Assembly: GCA_947176235.1 (NCBI GenBank)
Contig: CAMWPM010000013.1
Location: 1-45,667, forward strand
Direction: 5' to 3'
DNA from: an uncultured Bacteroidales bacterium
Lineage (GTDB): Bacteria > Bacteroidota > Bacteroidia > Bacteroidales > Muribaculaceae
DNA length: 45,667 nucleotides
In this document: in pieces, positions 26,942 through 35,464 of the stretch
How positions within the stretch are numbered: the stretch's first letter is position 1
Layout of the letters: each line of letters starts with the position of its first letter
Made by a program: the position numbers and the translations under genes
The notes under the pieces: generated by a model
The model's database searches: none
What the model was told of the DNA's origin: nothing
The model's input: only the letters and a program-made list of their open reading frames with translations

Positions 26942-27523
26942 ATGGAAAAGATTGAACCCGGAAAATATGTAGAGCTTGTCTATGACCTCTATGAGATAAA
27001 TGCTGACGGCGAGAAACTCGTTCATCAGTCAGATGAAAAAGACCCCGAAAAGATCGTTTTCGGCGTTACCCGCGGCGTGATTGTGCCCCTGGAGCGCGCA
27101 CTCGACGGTCTTGCCGTCGGCGACAGTTTCGACGTAGTAGCTACTGCCGACGAAGCATTCGGTCCCGTGGATCCCGAGCAAGTGGTAGAGCTTGACCGCG
27201 ACATTTTTGAAGTTGACGGAAAATTTGACACCGAGCACATCAAGGCTGGCGCTATCGTGCCGATGATGACCGCCGACGGCTACCGCATCAACGGCGTAGT
27301 GGTGGAAGTAGGCGACGAGAAGGTGAAGATGGACTTCAACCATCCCCTTGCCGGCAAGGACGTGCGCTTCAAGGGCAAAGTAACCCTCGTGCGCGACCCC
27401 AAGCCCGAAGAACTCCAGCCCGCAGGCGGCTGCGGTTGTGGCTGCCATGATGACGCATGTGGCGACGGCTGTGGCTGTGACAAGGATCATAACTGCGGCG
27501 ACGGCGGTTGCGGCTGTCATTGA
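26942..27523 (+). CDS. slyD: SlyD-type FKBP prolyl isomerase
   Basis: A 193-residue peptidyl-prolyl isomerase and chaperone. The FKBP part is residues 5-70 and 120-155, and the inserted IF chaperone flap lies about 75-118 (PEQVVELDRDIFEVDG). HPLAGKDVRFKGKV near 134 is diagnostic for SlyD. The tail (164-193) holds nine Cys and three His in CGC/CGCH-type repeats, a metal-binding tail like the one by which E. coli SlyD binds nickel. Which metal is bound here is unknown. A strong terminator lies 48 nt after the stop. Confidence 0.94.
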   Translation: MEKIEPGKYVELVYDLYEINADGEKLVHQSDEKDPEKIVFGVTRGVIVPLERALDGLAVGDSFDVVATADEAFGPVDPEQVVELDRDIFEVDGKFDTEHIKAGAIVPMMTADGYRINGVVVEVGDEKVKMDFNHPLAGKDVRFKGKVTLVRDPKPEELQPAGGCGCGCHDDACGDGCGCDKDHNCGDGGCGCH

Positions 27524-27570
27524 TTGACAGCATCGGGTTGCCGAAACCTGACTTAAAAATAACAATTCCG

Positions 27571-27604
27571 ATTGCCCGTAGTGAAAATTATCACTACGGG
27601 CAAT
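27571..27604 (+). terminator. Terminator after slyD
   Basis: A perfect 14-bp stem (27571-27584 with 27591-27604) and an AAATTA loop, followed by TGCATTTT. Its 3' arm overlaps the -33 element of the tRNA-Leu promoter. Confidence 0.75.
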
Positions 27605-27633
27605 TGCATTTTGAGATTAAATTCTTACCTTTG
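27604..27633 (+). promoter_or_regulatory. tRNA-Leu promoter
   Basis: TTG (27604-27606), a 19-nt spacer and TACCTTTG (27626-27633), 18 nt before the mature tRNA 5' end. Confidence 0.75.
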
Positions 27634-27651
27634 CAGAGCAAATCATGGTCT

Positions 27652-27735
27652 GCTCGAATGGTGGAATGGTAGACACGAAGGACTTAAAATCCTTTGGCCA
27701 TTGCGGCTGTGCGGGTTCGAGTCCCGCTTCGAGCA
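27652..27735 (+). tRNA. tRNA-Leu (anticodon TAA)
   Basis: An 84-nt class II tRNA. The acceptor is GCTCGAA/TTCGAGC, the anticodon loop CTTAAAA gives UAA (reads UUA), and the long variable arm and the T arm GCGGG-TTCGAGT-CCCGC are complete. The discriminator is A and CCA is not encoded. Confidence 0.96.
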
Positions 27736-27736
27736 C

Positions 27737-27778
27737 AAAAATAACCCCTTAACTTGCTACAGTTGAGGGGTTATTTTT
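27737..27778. terminator. Bidirectional terminator after tRNA-Leu
   Basis: An A-run, a stem with AATAACCCCTTAAC pairing to GTTGAGGGGTTATT (one G-T wobble) and a T-run form a symmetric hairpin. It lies between tRNA-Leu and the convergent small protein gene ending at 27794. Confidence 0.8.
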
Positions 27779-27793
27779 TATAGTAATCTGACG

Positions 27794-28156
27794 TTATTCG
27801 GCGTAAAGATTTTCTGACTGTTCAGGGATGTATTGCTCTGCCAGACGGCTGATTTTCTTCATGTCGGGTTTCTTCTCTGCATAGTCGATCAAAGCCCCGA
27901 TCGGATAGAGCTCGGGGTCGGAAGCTGACTGAAAATCAGCTGCGTCTTCCGAATAGTCTCCATCTTCCACAGCGTCGGCTTCAATAGCATAGTCGCTGAA
28001 TGCGATTGAACGTTCGGCATCACTATGTCGTTCGATGCCGACTAACAGTGTCGTCGGGATAATGCTTATCTGAGGATCTTCTCCCCATCGTCCGGGATTG
28101 TTGATGACCTCCGCCACTTTTGAGGCGATGATGTCAGTGAGTTCTTTTCTTGTCAT
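27794..28156 (-). CDS. Hypothetical small acidic protein
   Basis: A 120-residue soluble protein that I do not recognise. It starts MTRKELTDIIASKVAEVINN, an amphipathic helix, has a short beta-rich middle (ISIIPTTLLVGIERH), a very acidic stretch (about 55-80) and a C-terminal helix. There is no signal peptide or membrane segment. An upstream start 57 nt earlier exists, but it adds an odd hydrophobic/Asn-rich leader; the internal ATG begins cleanly at the helix. It stands alone between convergent and divergent neighbours. Confidence 0.6.
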   Translation of the reverse strand: MTRKELTDIIASKVAEVINNPGRWGEDPQISIIPTTLLVGIERHSDAERSIAFSDYAIEADAVEDGDYSEDAADFQSASDPELYPIGALIDYAEKKPDMKKISRLAEQYIPEQSENLYAE

Positions 28157-28239
28157 AGCTGTTGCGTTTTTTATTATTATAACATCGAAATTGAAGAAAT
28201 GGTTGCGTGGCATTCACTTAAAGCTCACCACTCTGCCTC

Positions 28240-28271
28240 TTTGATTATTTTGATTATTTTACTTAACTTTG
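28240..28271 (+). promoter_or_regulatory. Promoter of the META lipoprotein gene
   Basis: TTTG (28240-28243), 20 nt, TAACTTTG (28264-28271). It lies just upstream of the ATG at 28304 and rules out the earlier in-frame start at 28199. Confidence 0.75.
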
Positions 28272-28303
28272 TCCTCACATATAATACTAATACCTCCACA
28301 AAT

Positions 28304-28777
28304 ATGAACAAAAGCGTCATTTCCACCATCCTGTCATTGCTTCTTCTCGCCTCATGCTCCGACAAAAAATCAACCGCGATATCAGAAGCTACAGACCCGA
28401 ACGAGCCAGAAGCATCAGTGAGTCTGAAGGGAAAATGGGATATTGAAAATATCGTGTTCAGCGACTCCGATTACGTCCGCCCGAGCGAAGCGGTGCCGGG
28501 ATCGAAGCAATTCGTAGTGTTCACCGACAGCACATATTTCTTTGCCACCAACTGCAACTCCATCTCCGGCTACTATGCGATCAAAGGCGACACGATCAGC
28601 CTGAGTGACGGTGCCATGACCGAAATGGCTTGCGACAACATGGAGACTGAGGACGCCCTGCGCCGCATTCTACCCTCTCTGACGCTGATCGATGTGGAAA
28701 ACGACTCGACCGTAAGACTAAATTGCAATAATACCTCCGGATACATCATCCTTCGCAAAAACACGGTGAGCGAATAA
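28304..28777 (+). CDS. META-domain lipoprotein
   Basis: A 157-residue lipoprotein. The signal peptide ends in a lipobox with Cys18 (LLLLASC), so the protein is lipid-anchored in the envelope. The rest fits a META/HslJ-like domain: LKGKWDIENIVF, then KQFVVFTDSTYFFATNCNSISGYYAIKGDTISL, the beta-rich pattern with a conserved CNxxSG-type turn. HslJ-type proteins are linked to envelope stress and resistance to compounds such as novobiocin, but no specific role is known here. A TlpA-like gene follows 44 nt later, probably in the same transcript. Confidence 0.8.
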   Translation: MNKSVISTILSLLLLASCSDKKSTAISEATDPNEPEASVSLKGKWDIENIVFSDSDYVRPSEAVPGSKQFVVFTDSTYFFATNCNSISGYYAIKGDTISLSDGAMTEMACDNMETEDALRRILPSLTLIDVENDSTVRLNCNNTSGYIILRKNTVSE

Positions 28778-28821
28778 AGATAACCTGCCGATCTGATTAA
28801 TCCGCCTAAACTTCCGACATA

Positions 28822-30111
28822 ATGAAACGATTCCTCTGCTTTGCCACTATCGGTTTAGTCGCGCTGGCCACTCGCGCTACAGAACAGTCAAATGATTCCA
28901 TAACATGCCATATTACCGGTACGGTAATCGATCGACCTGAGTCCAAGTCGGTGATAATTAGTGAAGCAAATACAGATTCCCGAATCCATAAGTACGCTAC
29001 AGCGGAAATAATCGACGGAACCTTTTCTTACACAATAAAGGATTCCGTACCCCGCGCTTATCAAATAAGATTTGACGACGAGCTTGAAAATGGCAGTTGG
29101 TTAAACCGATATTTCTATTCCGGAAACGGGGATGTGGAAATCACCTGCTACAATAACGATGATGAGTTTGACAGCAAAAAGATCATTTCCAACATCTCAG
29201 AAAATATTCTTGAAAACGAATATACCGAAAGAATAAAAGCTCTCTTTCAGGCAAAACAAAACTATCTCTCGCAGAAATTTGACTCCCTCTATGAGTGCAA
29301 CGCAGCGCTTTCACCGGAATTACAAAACCTCCATGAAACAATCGAGAAAATGGAACCAAGCGCAGAACGCGATTCCATTACCGGCGTTCTCAGGGAGTTC
29401 TACCGCGGACCAAGAGAAATAATATATTCCGAGGAGTACATGGACTACGAAAACCAGCTTATCGACATATACCGTCAGAGAGATGCCATGAGGCGGCAGT
29501 TCATAGCCGACAACCCCTCCCTCGCCGGACTTTTCGAGATAAAGAATACGTTGTTTTACAGCAAGTATTATACCTGGGCTGACATTCCCGATTATATCAG
29601 AATATTCGAGACCTTCTATAAAAACAGTATGCCGGATCATCCCTACACGGAGGAGATAGCCGGAATCATTGAGTCCATGAGCGTGAAAGCCGGGAATCAA
29701 TATCCCGACTACAAGATTACCCGGGAGGATGGCTCGACCGAACGAATCGCATCGCTCATTGATGGGAATGTGGCTGTCGTGGATCTGTGGGCATCATGGT
29801 GCGGGCCATGCCGCAGGCACTCAAAAGAGCTGATCCCGATTTACGAAAAGTACAAGGACAAGGGTTTTAAGGTAATTGCGATTGCACGAGAGGAAGACAA
29901 TTGTGACGCGATGAACCACTGCATCAAGAACGACGGATATCCGTGGGAAAGTTTTGTCGACCTCGGTGACCGCGACAACGTATGGCGCATCAACAACGCA
30001 GGCAACTCCGGCGGAAAGATTATCCTCGTGGGAGCCGACGGAGTGATTGTAGGCACCGATATTTCCGCGAAGGAGATTGAGGAGTATCTTGCCAAGACTC
30101 TTGGCGAATAG
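28822..30111 (+). CDS. TlpA-like thioredoxin with N-terminal DUF4369-like domain
   Basis: A 429-residue exported protein. After a signal peptide (1-20), a beta-rich DUF4369-like domain covers about 25-110, a helical region about 130-270, and a C-terminal TlpA/ResA thioredoxin domain about 290-429 with Trp326-Cys327-Gly-Pro-Cys330. Such proteins are periplasmic disulfide reductases common in Bacteroidetes. One oddity is the loop after the active site: it reads NSGGKIILVG, so the usual cis-proline is replaced by Gly-Gly. It ends 9 nt before a convergent gene. Confidence 0.88.
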   Translation: MKRFLCFATIGLVALATRATEQSNDSITCHITGTVIDRPESKSVIISEANTDSRIHKYATAEIIDGTFSYTIKDSVPRAYQIRFDDELENGSWLNRYFYSGNGDVEITCYNNDDEFDSKKIISNISENILENEYTERIKALFQAKQNYLSQKFDSLYECNAALSPELQNLHETIEKMEPSAERDSITGVLREFYRGPREIIYSEEYMDYENQLIDIYRQRDAMRRQFIADNPSLAGLFEIKNTLFYSKYYTWADIPDYIRIFETFYKNSMPDHPYTEEIAGIIESMSVKAGNQYPDYKITREDGSTERIASLIDGNVAVVDLWASWCGPCRRHSKELIPIYEKYKDKGFKVIAIAREEDNCDAMNHCIKNDGYPWESFVDLGDRDNVWRINNAGNSGGKIILVGADGVIVGTDISAKEIEEYLAKTLGE

Positions 30112-30119
30112 GCTGACGG

Positions 30120-30551
30120 TCAACCCTCGACGATGGCGGGGTTGATACGCTTCAGCTGCGCGATGAAGGCGTCGCGGTCAAGCGGGGAGATTTCAAGCGG
30201 CATGGAGCTTTTCATGACCGAACGATCCACAAACTTTATCGACACACGAAGTCTCGACATCCCGGCAGTAGCCAGATAGCCCACCGTCTTTTTCACCTCC
30301 TTGATTTTCATTATCGGGAATCTGTGGGGGCGGAAAAACTGATAGACTATTAGCTGGTCACCTTTTATCTCATACCGGCAGCCAAACACCAGAAGCACAA
30401 ACAATAGCGCTATTCCACCGCCATATATCAGAGAGAGCCACCAGTAGGTGGAGATACACATCACGTAGACCACCGCAACGACGAATAATATCACGCACCA
30501 CATCCACCAGTCGATCCTCGAACGATAGACGGTCTTACTCTTTTCCTCCAT
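30120..30551 (-). CDS. PH-domain membrane protein
   Basis: A 143-residue protein with two membrane helices (about residues 15-35 and 38-57) and a cytosolic C-terminal domain with the YEIKGDQLIVYQFFRPHRFPIMKIKEVKK pattern of the bacterial PH-like (bPH) family. Function is unknown. Its own promoter (30619-30626) sets it apart from the ccsBA operon upstream. Confidence 0.75.
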   Translation of the reverse strand: MEEKSKTVYRSRIDWWMWCVILFVVAVVYVMCISTYWWLSLIYGGGIALLFVLLVFGCRYEIKGDQLIVYQFFRPHRFPIMKIKEVKKTVGYLATAGMSRLRVSIKFVDRSVMKSSMPLEISPLDRDAFIAQLKRINPAIVEG

Positions 30552-30618
30552 ATCTTTTATTTTTTATATCTACACTTTTTTTTGATGTAGCGCCCGGCAC
30601 CCGCCGGCATCACTTCGG

Positions 30619-30647
30619 CAAATATACGCATTTTCCTGAAAATGCAA
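30619..30647 (-). promoter_or_regulatory. Promoter of the PH-domain gene
   Basis: On the minus strand, TATATTTG (30619-30626) with TTG (30645-30647) 18 nt upstream; the leader would be about 60 nt. Confidence 0.55.
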
Positions 30648-30665
30648 TATGTAGATACGGTAAAA

Positions 30666-32567
30666 TCAAGCGTAGGAGTGAAGACCGTGGAGGAAGTAGT
30701 TTGCTCCGAAGTAGGTGAAAAGCATTGAAAGGACGGCGGCAAGCAGATAGATGTGGAGGGTGCGGGGGGAACGGAAGAAGGCAAGCCGTCGGATGCCCGA
30801 ATGAAGCGGAAGAGCATAAATTAGCCACATTACGAGCGCACACGTCTCCTTCGGATCCCATCCCCAGTAACGCCCCCACGTCTGATTCGCCCATACGGCT
30901 CCTATAAAGATTCCGGCTCCGAGGAGGCAGACGGCGGGGGGGAGAATGATGCGATTGAGGAGGGAAAGCCTTACACCGAGAGATTCGGAGCGCGACAGTA
31001 GCGCGACTGCCGACAAAATGGTCATAAGGAGAAAGAGGGTGTAGGAGATCATCACCAGCATTACGTGTACCGCCAGGAGCGGACTGCCGAGAACAGGCAT
31101 CATAGCCCCGATCTGCGGATTTCGTCCACCCATCGCCGCCACAAACAGAGCCATTGCCCCTACCATCAGCAATCCACCGTGCATGGTGAGATTTCGGCAA
31201 ACAGACGCTCCGGCAAACGCTGCAACCGCCATGAACATCATGGTCTCCGGACCATTGGAAAGCGGAATATGACCGCTTATCCACCATAGTGCACCCATTG
31301 AAGCCCCTACATATAGAAACAGAAGAAGAGCAACGATCAATAATGCGATCGGAAGGGCGCGACTAAAGCGGTGATGACAGAGCGACAGGATAATAACCGC
31401 CAGACCGAAGCATACCGCGAGGATTGCGGCGAGGGCGGGACGGACCGCTACATTGTAAGTCCGCTCGGCTCTGATCTTCGCTTCCGAAGGCAGGTCCACC
31501 CCCACGGCATATTTCCGTTGCCCCTCCATCAGAGCTGACAGTTCCTGATTTGCCATGACGTTCTTTCCCTTCATCAGCAGATCCTTGATGCGGGTCATTG
31601 ACGTCTGCATAAACGTCCACTGCTCAAGCGACATTCCGGATGGACGGCGCCCGGTAAGGGAGAGCCACTCCATCCTTCCGTCAACGGTACGGTAGGGATA
31701 GATGCGGAAGATATCACCCGTGCCGAGCCATTCTACGAGAGCGAGCCGTTCGGCAGCTTTCTTTTCACGTTTGGATTGGGGCTGCGGGGGGAGCGAGAGT
31801 ATTTCAGGGCGTGCCCGGAAGTAGTCGCGGCGCCAATCATCGTAATAGAAGAGCCAGCCGGAAAGTATCTGCTCGGGGGTATATCCCCGGTATGATTCCG
31901 TCCCATAGAGCGAAGTGGCGACATCCCGCGCCAACGTCCGGATCGGACATATTCGGTCGTTCCAATAGACAAGCACCTTCCCGAAATTGGCGGCAAGGGG
32001 ACGCTGCATGACGGGAAGTGCGCCTCCGTCAGCGGTTGCCGAGGCATTAAAGCCTGTGCATAGCAGGATAAACAGGATAGCCGACAGCCTGTACTTTTTC
32101 AACAGCGAGCGCCAGACGGTGCGTTTTTGAAAGAAATAACCTATCATCCCTATGCCGAGCATCAGATAACCGAAATATGTGATACCGGTGCCCCACGGAT
32201 CGTAACTGACAGAAAGCGTGGATGATTCCGGACCTATTCCCGACTGATAGAATCGCCATCCGTCGCAGACCCCGACCTTGTTCATCGCAACACTAATTTT
32301 CCTACCCTCCACTGAGATTACGCTCCGGAAATCCATCGGGGTGACTGTGGCGGGATAGTACACAATCTCAACGCTGTCAAGACTGACCGCAAACGGCAGA
32401 ACCCCGTCGCCGGGTCCGGATTCCTTGTCAAAGCATGTGACAGCCGAAGCGTCGAACCTGAGTGAAACAGAACCCTGAATCCCGCAAAAATGCGTCACAA
32501 TCGCCCCGACCAGAATTATGATCAGGGCGACGTGGAGCATAAGCGTAAACGGCTTGCGAAACATCAA
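30666..32567 (-). CDS. ccsBA: Fused CcsBA (ResB-CcsA) cytochrome c maturation protein
   Basis: A 633-residue inner-membrane protein of System II, which exports heme and attaches it to CxxCH motifs. The N-terminal ResB-like part has helices near 10-28 and 130-175. The C-terminal CcsA part has six or more helices and the WWD heme-handling motif WGRYWGWDPKE (564-574), with candidate heme histidines at 589, 605 and 627. It is shorter than the Helicobacter fusion (about 930). It lies 27 nt behind the di-heme cytochrome gene, which suggests dedicated maturation. CcmF-type System I is not seen here. Confidence 0.9.
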   Translation of the reverse strand: MMFRKPFTLMLHVALIIILVGAIVTHFCGIQGSVSLRFDASAVTCFDKESGPGDGVLPFAVSLDSVEIVYYPATVTPMDFRSVISVEGRKISVAMNKVGVCDGWRFYQSGIGPESSTLSVSYDPWGTGITYFGYLMLGIGMIGYFFQKRTVWRSLLKKYRLSAILFILLCTGFNASATADGGALPVMQRPLAANFGKVLVYWNDRICPIRTLARDVATSLYGTESYRGYTPEQILSGWLFYYDDWRRDYFRARPEILSLPPQPQSKREKKAAERLALVEWLGTGDIFRIYPYRTVDGRMEWLSLTGRRPSGMSLEQWTFMQTSMTRIKDLLMKGKNVMANQELSALMEGQRKYAVGVDLPSEAKIRAERTYNVAVRPALAAILAVCFGLAVIILSLCHHRFSRALPIALLIVALLLFLYVGASMGALWWISGHIPLSNGPETMMFMAVAAFAGASVCRNLTMHGGLLMVGAMALFVAAMGGRNPQIGAMMPVLGSPLLAVHVMLVMISYTLFLLMTILSAVALLSRSESLGVRLSLLNRIILPPAVCLLGAGIFIGAVWANQTWGRYWGWDPKETCALVMWLIYALPLHSGIRRLAFFRSPRTLHIYLLAAVLSMLFTYFGANYFLHGLHSYA

Positions 32568-32594
32568 TTTTCAGTAATCTTATTCAATACCTTC

Positions 32595-34241
32595 TTAAAT
32601 CGCGTCGACAAATTTCACCACTGCATCACGGTCAGACTTCGGCAGCTGACGGAAGAGGTCGATGGAATAACGCGCATCACTCTGCGGGGAGTACCCATGC
32701 CACATGATGGCTTCCATAGTGGTGCGGGCACGGCAGTCATGCAGACGGTCGGCTGTAGCGCTACCGGTGACCTTGCGGTGCAGTCCGCGACCCCAGAGTG
32801 GAGTAGTACGGCACCATCCGCCGCGTATGTCATTAGCCATGCAGAGCTTATGCTGCACCATGTCAGTGTAGGGCCAGATCTTCTGGTAGGGGAAGCGGGG
32901 GAGTTCCGTACCGTCGAAGAACTTGGCAGGATCGACAATATTGTCAGGACCGGTGGTCCATGACGGACGGTGACAGTAGTCACAGCCGATCTCGGCAAAT
33001 AGTTCGCGTCCACGTACCACATCAGGATCATCGATATCACGCACAGCCGGCACAGCCAGTCCACGGTGCCATACCATCAGGTCGGTGTACTCGTCGTCGG
33101 TCATCTCCGGATCGAGGTCCTTGTCGGTCAGATAGGCGTAGATGCGCTCCTCCATCGTCCCCTCCCAGTACGAAGGATGTGCGTGATCGGGATCGATGCG
33201 GCTGACATAGCTTTCGAATCCAGCCTGCACGTCGGGATCCTTCGACGAATAAAGCGCGTAGGTGCCTGCGGCGTCGAGATAATGGTAACGACGGTCAGAG
33301 CGGGTGACATTGGTGATGTTCCAGATGGCATTGGCTCCGGCGGCATCCTGAAGAGGTCCGCGGGAGAGAGCGTAGGTGAAGCGGCGGACATAACCTGTGC
33401 CGTCGCCCTGCAGCGAGTTGGCGTACATTGATTTCCAGGCTCCCCCGGCATAGAAGGCAGGATTGAGTCCGTTGGTCATGTAGCCGTCGGTTTCCTCCTT
33501 GCGGTACTGTGCAAGAATATCGTCCTCGGTGATGGCATCGAGAAGTCCGGTGCCATAGACACCGATTGTCGATTCAAGTTTCACGGCATAGTCACCGGGA
33601 AGCGTATAACCCTGATTAACCACGTAAATCGCATCGGAGGGCATGTTCACCTCAGGATATTGAAGTTCGTACGTCTCACCGTCGGGAAAAGCATTGTTCC
33701 ACTCATCCACGGCATTCAGCCATCTTACCTTGATCTTCGACTCATCGACCGGAGCTTTGAAAGGAGCGACTGCATGACCCTGGGGCATACCAGCAAGCCA
33801 TGACACATAACCCTCAGTGGCGGGATCATAGACAACGAGCAGACAGCCGTTGCCGATCTCGTTGGTATTGAAACTTCCTTCGGGAATACGGGTGCCATGA
33901 CCATAGTTTGGATGACAGTGGACACATGAAGTGCGGATGTAGACCGGGCCCAAACCGCCACGGACACCATTGGTGTTGGTCATGAACGGCTTTTCAAAAA
34001 GCGCCTCACCATTCTTGAACGACCGGTAGAGCCCCTGACGGTCAATGGCAGGTGCTGGCTGCTCGAACACGTTGGTGGTGCTGAGAAGAGTCGTGCCAAG
34101 CTCGCCGCCGGCGTAGAACCATTCGGGAAGCGTCTCCTCCACAGGAGTTTCATCGTCGATTATAGCATCGTCGTCGCTGCATGCTCCGAGAGAGCATGCA
34201 GCTGCGATAAACAGGTATTTTAGAAAATCATTTTTCATCAT
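32595..34241 (-). CDS. Di-heme oxidoreductase lipoprotein (DUF1111 type)
   Basis: A 548-residue lipoprotein cytochrome. A lipobox ends at Cys21 (SLGAC), followed by Ser-Asp-Asp-Asp, which resembles the surface-export signal of Bacteroides lipoproteins. Two c-type heme motifs are visible: CVHCH (about 106-110) and CDYCH (about 420-424). The later CRTTPLWGRG-like block is typical of the DUF1111 'thiol oxidoreductase' family, related to MauG/cytochrome c peroxidase. An in-frame TTG start lies 27 nt upstream; I preferred the ATG-ATG because the signal peptide starts there. The substrate is unknown. Confidence 0.87.
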   Translation of the reverse strand: MMKNDFLKYLFIAAACSLGACSDDDAIIDDETPVEETLPEWFYAGGELGTTLLSTTNVFEQPAPAIDRQGLYRSFKNGEALFEKPFMTNTNGVRGGLGPVYIRTSCVHCHPNYGHGTRIPEGSFNTNEIGNGCLLVVYDPATEGYVSWLAGMPQGHAVAPFKAPVDESKIKVRWLNAVDEWNNAFPDGETYELQYPEVNMPSDAIYVVNQGYTLPGDYAVKLESTIGVYGTGLLDAITEDDILAQYRKEETDGYMTNGLNPAFYAGGAWKSMYANSLQGDGTGYVRRFTYALSRGPLQDAAGANAIWNITNVTRSDRRYHYLDAAGTYALYSSKDPDVQAGFESYVSRIDPDHAHPSYWEGTMEERIYAYLTDKDLDPEMTDDEYTDLMVWHRGLAVPAVRDIDDPDVVRGRELFAEIGCDYCHRPSWTTGPDNIVDPAKFFDGTELPRFPYQKIWPYTDMVQHKLCMANDIRGGWCRTTPLWGRGLHRKVTGSATADRLHDCRARTTMEAIMWHGYSPQSDARYSIDLFRQLPKSDRDAVVKFVDAI

Positions 34242-34264
34242 GACAGCAAATCCGTGATAGTAGT

Positions 34265-35422
34265 TCAACGACCGGTGACTGCGCTCATCGCCTTTTCAAG
34301 AGCATCGACAAGAGTCTCGCCGGAAGCCTTCATTGCAGCTTCGCTCAAAGCGCCTGTGGCATTCTTGGCAAATGGCTCGGGAATCTTCTCGATAGCCGTG
34401 ATCGCATTATCGATAGCCTCACGCACCTCCCTGTCGGCGGCGGCATTGACTGTCTTCACGTAGTCGCTCACGGAAGCATCACCTGAACGGCTACCGAGAT
34501 AGGCATTGCGCACCGAACGGATGTTGTCGGCAAAATCCTCAATGGAATTAAGCGAGTAGGGGGATTCGATATAGTTCTTATCCTCCTGCGACGAACCGAT
34601 GTGGGGACGTCCGATTTTAGTGTTACCGACTTCGTCGGCAATGTCAATGCATCCCTGAATGATTTCCTCGGCGGCTTCCTGATAGGTCTTGAATCGTGAG
34701 CCTGCTTTTCCGGCATTCTTCATTTCCCAACCATATTCCTCGGCGTAGTCGAGTTCGGCGTCCTCAAGAATCTCCTGTTTGAGTGCTGAGACATTATCAG
34801 TTCCCGCCCAGCATGCTTCCAGACATACGCACTGCTGACACAGATCGTCGGCTACAGCCACAAGATATTCAAGTTCCTCTGCCGTATAGTCGGTGGAATG
34901 TACGAGCGACGAGTTCTCATCGGCACTAAGTTCGAAAAGCATGAACTCCACGGAATGGAAGCCGATCAGTCCATAACCGCCGTTATTCTCCAGCGACCAG
35001 CTGTTGCCATTGCGGATCTGAGTGAGAAGATTCTCCATCGCCGCCTTGTCAAGAGGCCAGGAGTCAATGTGCGGGTCAATGTTATGGTTGGCTGCGGGTC
35101 CGAAGAGGAAAGCCTCGCTGAGCTCCCAGTTCTTGCGGGCGAGCTTCCATGCCTCTCCGGCAGCACTCACGTCGCTTTCGGCAAGAGTGCCGGCAGCATG
35201 CTTCTCCTGCATTTCGTGGCAAAGATCACGCATATTGATGGCAGCATCCGCCATAGCGGCATAGGTGGGAAGCACGGTGTGGTCAACGTATGCCTCAGTG
35301 GCGGCTTTCAGGGAAAGCTCCTTGGATGAGATTTCATTGCCGCCAGGCTCGTCAGAACTGTCACTGCATCCGACAAACGGAATGGCAAGAAGAGAAAGAA
35401 AAAGCAGATTGGATAGTTTCAT
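34265..35422 (-). CDS. Imelysin-family lipoprotein
   Basis: A 385-residue lipoprotein with lipobox Cys19 (PFVGC) and a helical imelysin/peptidase-M75 domain. The family motif GxHxxE is Gly154-Phe-His156-Ser-Val-Glu159. Imelysins (including IrpA and EfeO-like proteins) are tied to iron uptake; the proposed peptidase activity is doubtful for many members. A cluster of cysteines, Cys195-x-x-Cys198-x-Cys200-x3-Cys204, lies in the second half and looks unusual. It is 23 nt upstream of the di-heme gene and 42 nt downstream of the barrel gene, in one operon. Confidence 0.88.
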   Translation of the reverse strand: MKLSNLLFLSLLAIPFVGCSDSSDEPGGNEISSKELSLKAATEAYVDHTVLPTYAAMADAAINMRDLCHEMQEKHAAGTLAESDVSAAGEAWKLARKNWELSEAFLFGPAANHNIDPHIDSWPLDKAAMENLLTQIRNGNSWSLENNGGYGLIGFHSVEFMLFELSADENSSLVHSTDYTAEELEYLVAVADDLCQQCVCLEACWAGTDNVSALKQEILEDAELDYAEEYGWEMKNAGKAGSRFKTYQEAAEEIIQGCIDIADEVGNTKIGRPHIGSSQEDKNYIESPYSLNSIEDFADNIRSVRNAYLGSRSGDASVSDYVKTVNAAADREVREAIDNAITAIEKIPEPFAKNATGALSEAAMKASGETLVDALEKAMSAVTGR

Positions 35423-35464
35423 AGTGCGGTAATTTTTTTATTTATTATTTTTCTGATAGAAGAA

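Noticed and set aside
28199-28303. N-terminal extension of the META lipoprotein
   Set aside because: The promoter boxes (28240-28271) lie within it, so the transcript starts later; the lipobox fits the ATG at 28304.
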